Origin: Straminergon stramineum
Lineage: Eukaryota > Streptophyta > Bryopsida > Hypnales > Calliergonaceae
Assembly (NCBI GenBank): GCA_963920665.1
Contig: OY987269.1
Location: forward strand, 23,190,501 to 23,254,500
Direction of reading: 5' to 3'
Length of the DNA stretch: 64,000 bases
Below, piece by piece: positions 59,214 to 64,000 of the stretch; the stretch's first letter is position 1, and each line of letters opens with the position of its first letter. The position numbers were made by a program, and so were the translations under genes. The notes beneath the pieces were generated by a model, which was not told where the DNA came from, did no database searches, and was given only the letters and a program-made list of their open reading frames with translations.

Positions 59214-60113
59214 GAGCATCCTTAGTCCACCTTCTATGGACACATTGCAACAGCAAGTCTTGTGTGGTTTATAGAAAAACAACAAAAACTTGACCCAATG
59301 CTAACAATGCCTTCGACATGACCTTCATGGGCTTGGCATTTCTTGGCTCTAGCATGGCAAAAAATGGTCCTTTGATGTGCCCTCCAAAATCCTCTACACT
59401 CCTTGCTCAACAGTAATAATTGTTACCATTGAGTGCAAATTCAAGATTGTGTAGAAGCAAAGATGCTACAAACCTTTCCCACAACTATGATCACGATATG
59501 GATTCTATACACTTCAAAAACACTTTGCCAACGTTCTAATCCCAACCATGGCACACCATCTCACAAGATAAGCAAATTGGAATGTCAAGTAACCGATGCT
59601 CTTAGTCATTCAATCACAATTGAGAGTAGGTTGAGAATGGTATGGCAATGATGGCTATGGACTCTGTAGGATTCGATGATAGCTAGTGGATTAATTAGCT
59701 GTGTATGCAAGATTGTATCAACATCAACGATTAGTGCCGATCTTTTACAAGTTTCTTGCAATTGATATATCATGTATAGATTGTGTTAATGTCGAAGATC
59801 AATCATCTATACTGTGTGAGATCGATTATCTATTGTTTAAAGAGGATTGATCTTCTACAGATTGAGTTAAATGTTAATATTTCCAAAATTTGCATACATG
59901 TAATGTGGGCACCAACTTTAATCGATCCTCTTCAAATCCTGCTTCGTCGCGCTTCACCTCCTACTTCTACATCTACACCATTTAGGGTTTCAAGTACCTT
60001 TGTTGGATTGAGGTGCCTGCGACAATAAGAGATACGATGATAAAAGGGGATGGGAATGTAAATTGCATATACCGTTGTAGTGCCTATTTTTTGGCATAGC
60101 ATTGAGGATGCTC
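59214..60113. mobile_element. PIF/Harbinger-like non-autonomous element, 900 bp
   Basis: Starts GAGCATCCTTAG and ends with the complement of GAGCATCCTCAA. Flanked by TAA on both sides (59211-59213 and 60114-60116), the 3-base TWA target duplication of the PIF/Harbinger superfamily. The termini are short. No transposase frame; the interior contains GATC-rich short repeats near 59780-59870. Confidence 0.65.
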
Positions 60114-60116
60114 TAA

Positions 60117-61847
60117 GATGGTGATCCTAGGAATTTATTGTGGATAGGGTTAATTGTGGAATTATTGATCTACTTGAATTAATGAAGTTTCTATTTGCTA
60201 CAATATGCATTATATTTTAGGGTCGTCCTACATCAATCTATCCAAAGTCAATTTTAGTATCTATTGTCCACTATAAAGTCCAATAATAATATTGGTTAGT
60301 AGTTTCAAGGCCAAGTACATGTTGACTAGACATGTTAGTAACTTATTCATTCCTGACTACAATGGTTTGTATCCAATGTGGACTATTACTCACTCAGTTT
60401 CCTATGTTGCTCCAAGTTGTTGCTCCATTGCTACAACTCTTTATTGAAATTGCAAGGAATGTTTATAATGCCATTGTAAGAATCCTCTACTCTGTAATAA
60501 GAAGGCAAGGATTTAGGTTATGTACTTAGAATTGTGTTATGAACACATTCTTGGCTCATTTTGGTTTCATGTTATCATTTTGGACATTATGCTATTTTTT
60601 TGCTTCACACCTTTTTAAAATTGTTGCACGTTGTAGTGTCACTTGTGTATTGCTCAGTGTATTGCATGGTGTTCTGTAGTTGATAGGATTGTTGTACAAC
60701 ATTATTTTGTTCACTTTTTTTCTTTGAATGTTGTGTTTTCAGTTCATATGTTGTATTTTTGTCAAATTTATCCTTTCTATTTGCCCTTTTTACTTCTTTT
60801 TTCTTCATATAACCTGTAAGGATCTTGAAAGTTGCCCCTACTTTAGAATTGTAAGTAATTGTATGGGGTAACAAATACCAGAATTAGAAAATTAGGTAAT
60901 GATAGGGACCATTTAATTGGTCATGGCCATCAAAATACCCCCCAAAATAAATAAGATCTAGTTACATGTGATGTACAAAATCCCACACAAAGCTAGTGAT
61001 TTCTTTGAGGTGGCTTTGGTACATGGAGTTAGCAAATGCAAATACCTTTGCGAGACCTAGTCTACAAATTGTTTGTCTCAATGGGAACATGGAGCATATA
61101 TAGAGTAGTAGAGGTTGGGCCTTGATTGGGGGAGATTATCCGTAACACCTTCCTCCTTGTTGCCCTTCAAATAATCATTGCCAAGGCTACATTCATGGCA
61201 AAGCAGATCATGTAAGGCCTTGAATAAGTAGACGACAAGGAACTCCTTCTAGCTAATTTTGACCTCTTTGAAAACAACGCTCCAGGTCCAAAATGGAGGC
61301 TCCTTGTTAGTTACCGCTATGGAGGCTATAAATGAAAATTAGATTCTCCTACCTAAAATAAAAGTAGAATAGAAAAAGCAACCCACACATTATCCTCTAT
61401 TCAAGTGTAAATAGGTGAACAAGAAGCTATGACAAGTCAAGATGAAATTCTAATTCCTAAAAAGCAAATCAAGAGTTGAAATCCGGACCCAAAAACTTTT
61501 ATAATACTAATTAATGAAATATACAAAGATAATTATAGAAAATGTGCTTTCAATTCGATGAATAAGACATGTGTAACTTAAGGTCCTACTGTTGCTATTT
61601 TGTCAGCTTGTGAATGTGAGCTTATGAGCTTGTGAGCATATAGCTTTTTAGAAATTCCATCTAAAATTTTTGGTTATAATTTCCTATTTTTAATAAATTT
61701 TATTAATACCTATTACTGTGGTCCTTTGAACAACCTTGATGTGCCATTCATTGGACTTCACTAGATTTTAAGAAGAAAAAAATTGATAATTAATTATGAT
61801 TCTTTTGAAATCAAATATGGTTGTTCCATTGAAAATTAGGGTTTCAT
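60117..61847. other. Intergenic stretch, no feature recognised
   Basis: AT-rich, with no gene supported. Confidence 0.45.
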
Positions 61848-62028
61848 GATCACTCCCCTCTTGCTACTTGGTACCCCTCGGCGTTGAAGGGAGCCCTCTC
61901 ATCATGAAAAGCGAAAATAAATAGATAAATATATATATATATATTTTTTAAATTTATTTCAAAATTTTCCTTGGGTGGGTGGCTCCCCTCTGTGCCGAGA
62001 AGTACCAAGCAACAAGAAGGGAGTGATC
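61848..62028. mobile_element. Palindromic MITE-like element with about 48-base arms
   Basis: The left arm starts GATCACTCCCCTCTTGCTAC and ends GGGAGCC; the right arm is its complement with about ten mismatches. The loop is about 85 bases and very AT-rich, with a (TA)n run. The direct target duplication is not clear. Confidence 0.75.
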
Positions 62029-64000
62029 AATCAAACAACAATTTGATCAAGATAGAAGAATTTGACACCCAGGAGGTCCCACAAGAAGACAATGATCAAC
62101 TAATCAACATTTGGGTGAAACTAAGTTCATTCCTTACACAAATAATCCCTATCAACCAAATATTTTCTTAAAATCTGAACAATCTTAACAACATTTTTCT
62201 AAAATGTTAACAAGTCTAATTACCAACACATTAAGACATAAGTGAAGGTACTACCCCCATCGGTCTTGAGAAGATCCATGCTACTATAAGATAGTGATCA
62301 ACAAAAATGAAACTTGGTGCGGCTAAGTTCTTTTGACACATGTAATGAAATCTTATCAACAATTTCAAAAAAAAATCTAAAGAAATTTAATAATAGCACA
62401 TCAAGAAAAAATTATTGGTGTGTTCCCATTGACCTCAGGAGGGTCCATGTTCTTATAGGAAAATGATCAACCAATATTCTAAGCAAACTTATTTCCATCT
62501 CCATTCATCTTTCACATCAATTGGATTCTTCATCTTCATAATGTATACTGCTATATTAGATTCAAAATTAAAATTTTCATTTGAATTCTATATACCCACG
62601 GTATTCGGTCCAGGGTAATAGGTCCATGGTAGTAGGTATTAAAATTTACTAAAAATAATAAATTTTGATCCAAATTTTAAGATAGAATCTATTTTTTGAA
62701 ATATTAATAAGTTTCTAATGCTTTTTCAAATTTTTGAGCTCAACACTCACATAATCCTTATTCAACGTTCATAGGCTCATGCTCACAAGCTCACACAATA
62801 GTATCACTGTTTTAGGCCCTACACTAATAAGTAAATTAATAGACAGAAGTTTAAAACACATTTTAAGGTTTGTGGCAAACTCCTACATTCCGTTCAGAAT
62901 TTGTAAATGAAAATATGAATTGAAAGTGAGCAAATCCAATCCAATCCAATTTTTGTCCACATATTCTTGTAAGTGTCCCAATTCACAATCCTTGTGTAGC
63001 TGTTGAAGTTGTGGTGTGAGGCTAACTTCCCAATAAGAAGTCATCATTTCATTGTCTATGACTCCAATTGTTTAGGAAAATATCATTTTCCTTTCCATTA
63101 CACATAGTCTTCTTCAAGGAATCATCAATGAGAAAAATGTTGTTTGTACAAAAAGAAATCAATCTATTGAGATTAGAAAACAAGTGATTGACAAGAAATT
63201 AGAAGAAAAGTGGCTTTATTAGGAAAAAATGATGATTGAGGAATTTTCTATTAGAGGTTTCAATTATTCATGTGCTAGGATGTCAAAGGGAGGTTTGGAT
63301 TTGTGGAAAAGGAATCCTACAATAGGCTCCATAGTTGACTTCACCATTGAGCTCCAAACTACAATGCGATCAACAATAAGGGAAATGTCACAAAGGAATT
63401 TGCACAACTAAAGACAGACACAGGCAACCTTTGAACCAACAAATGTAGAGACTTGATCAAAAAATACATTATCTATAACTTCATATTGCCTTACATGTCT
63501 AATGGATGACCTAGTTGTGCATTGACCACGAATTTTGTTCAAGTCCAATAAGATGTTCAACCAGATCCATCACAAGTGGGACTTTAGAATACACACTCCG
63601 ACACTTGAGGACACAATGTATCCTAATCCCTTTGTGAGCCCTAGGTTTGTCACTTATGTCTCCAAATTTCTTTCTTTTGTTTTTGCTCAATTTTAATAGA
63701 AATTATAGTTAAAAAGACCTAAAAATAATGTTTACATTGTATTTGATAGAAATCCCTATAAATACAATGAGTTATTTGTTAAAATTCAAAAGTGCCTTAT
63801 GCAATTTCAATTTCTACTTCTAGTGTCTAATTAGGTGTCTAAAAGGTCAATTAAGAATTTGAGAGATACTTAGGCTTTGTTGGCCAAAGTGGTAGTAAGA
63901 CCCCTAAATTAGAATATACCAAGACTAACCTCTAAGTGTAGATGACAATACATAGGTTTGTAGGAGTTAGTAGTACATGATAGAAAGTACCCTACTAATT
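62029..64000. other. Intergenic AT-rich stretch to the window end
   Basis: No gene supported. The 60-codon frame at 63229-63411 has no known domain. Confidence 0.45.

Overview
The window looks like nuclear DNA of a land plant that makes swimming sperm, most likely a bryophyte (lycophyte, fern, cycad or Ginkgo cannot be excluded from sequence alone). Three things point there: spliced genes with GT-AG introns of roughly 110-700 bp; a DUF4408/DUF761 membrane protein, a family known from land plants; and an axonemal inner-arm dynein intermediate chain, which plants without flagellated sperm do not keep. The background is AT-rich and repeat-dense; the two plus-strand genes stand out by their higher GC.

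Layout. 1-5640 is repeats (a 17-unit degenerate tandem array at 370-1455 and nested transposon-like copies at 3869-5612). 5641-15648 (minus strand) is an 18-exon gene for an 820-residue WD40 protein of the WDR63/DNAI3 (Chlamydomonas IC140) family; I could join all exons in frame. Its introns and upstream flank hold at least six repeat or MITE-like structures. 19236-25604 (plus strand) is an 8-exon, 1650-residue INCENP (Arabidopsis WYRD) homologue, the scaffold of the chromosomal passenger complex, ending in a clear IN-box and RGSS-xx-W motif. The two genes are head to head, about 3.6 kb apart. 25605-42800 is a repeat-rich gene desert. 42800-46760 is the third gene: a GC-rich leader, a 698-codon DUF4408-DUF761 coding exon and a 3' UTR with an AATAAA. 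46760-64000 is again non-genic and repeat-rich.

The main discovery candidate is a dispersed family of terminal-inverted-repeat elements (about 14 copies or remnants, 242 bp to about 1.6 kb) whose ends read CCCCTAAAYGCCCARG and which are flanked on both sides by TTAA. One copy sits inside another, smaller TTAA-flanked element (10026-11079); an uninterrupted relative of that small element at 26188-26417 serves as an empty site and shows that TTAA was duplicated. TTAA duplication with C-rich termini is the signature of piggyBac transposons, which I know from animals, fungi and algae but not as a usual land-plant component. No transposase is encoded here, so the elements are non-autonomous. Other MITE-like elements resemble CACTA, Stowaway (Tc1/mariner) and PIF/Harbinger types, and several more have clear inverted termini but no family assignment.

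The three genes have no evident functional link: sperm motility, chromosome segregation in mitosis/meiosis, and a membrane protein of unknown role. No tRNA, rRNA, CRISPR array or intact autonomous transposon was found.
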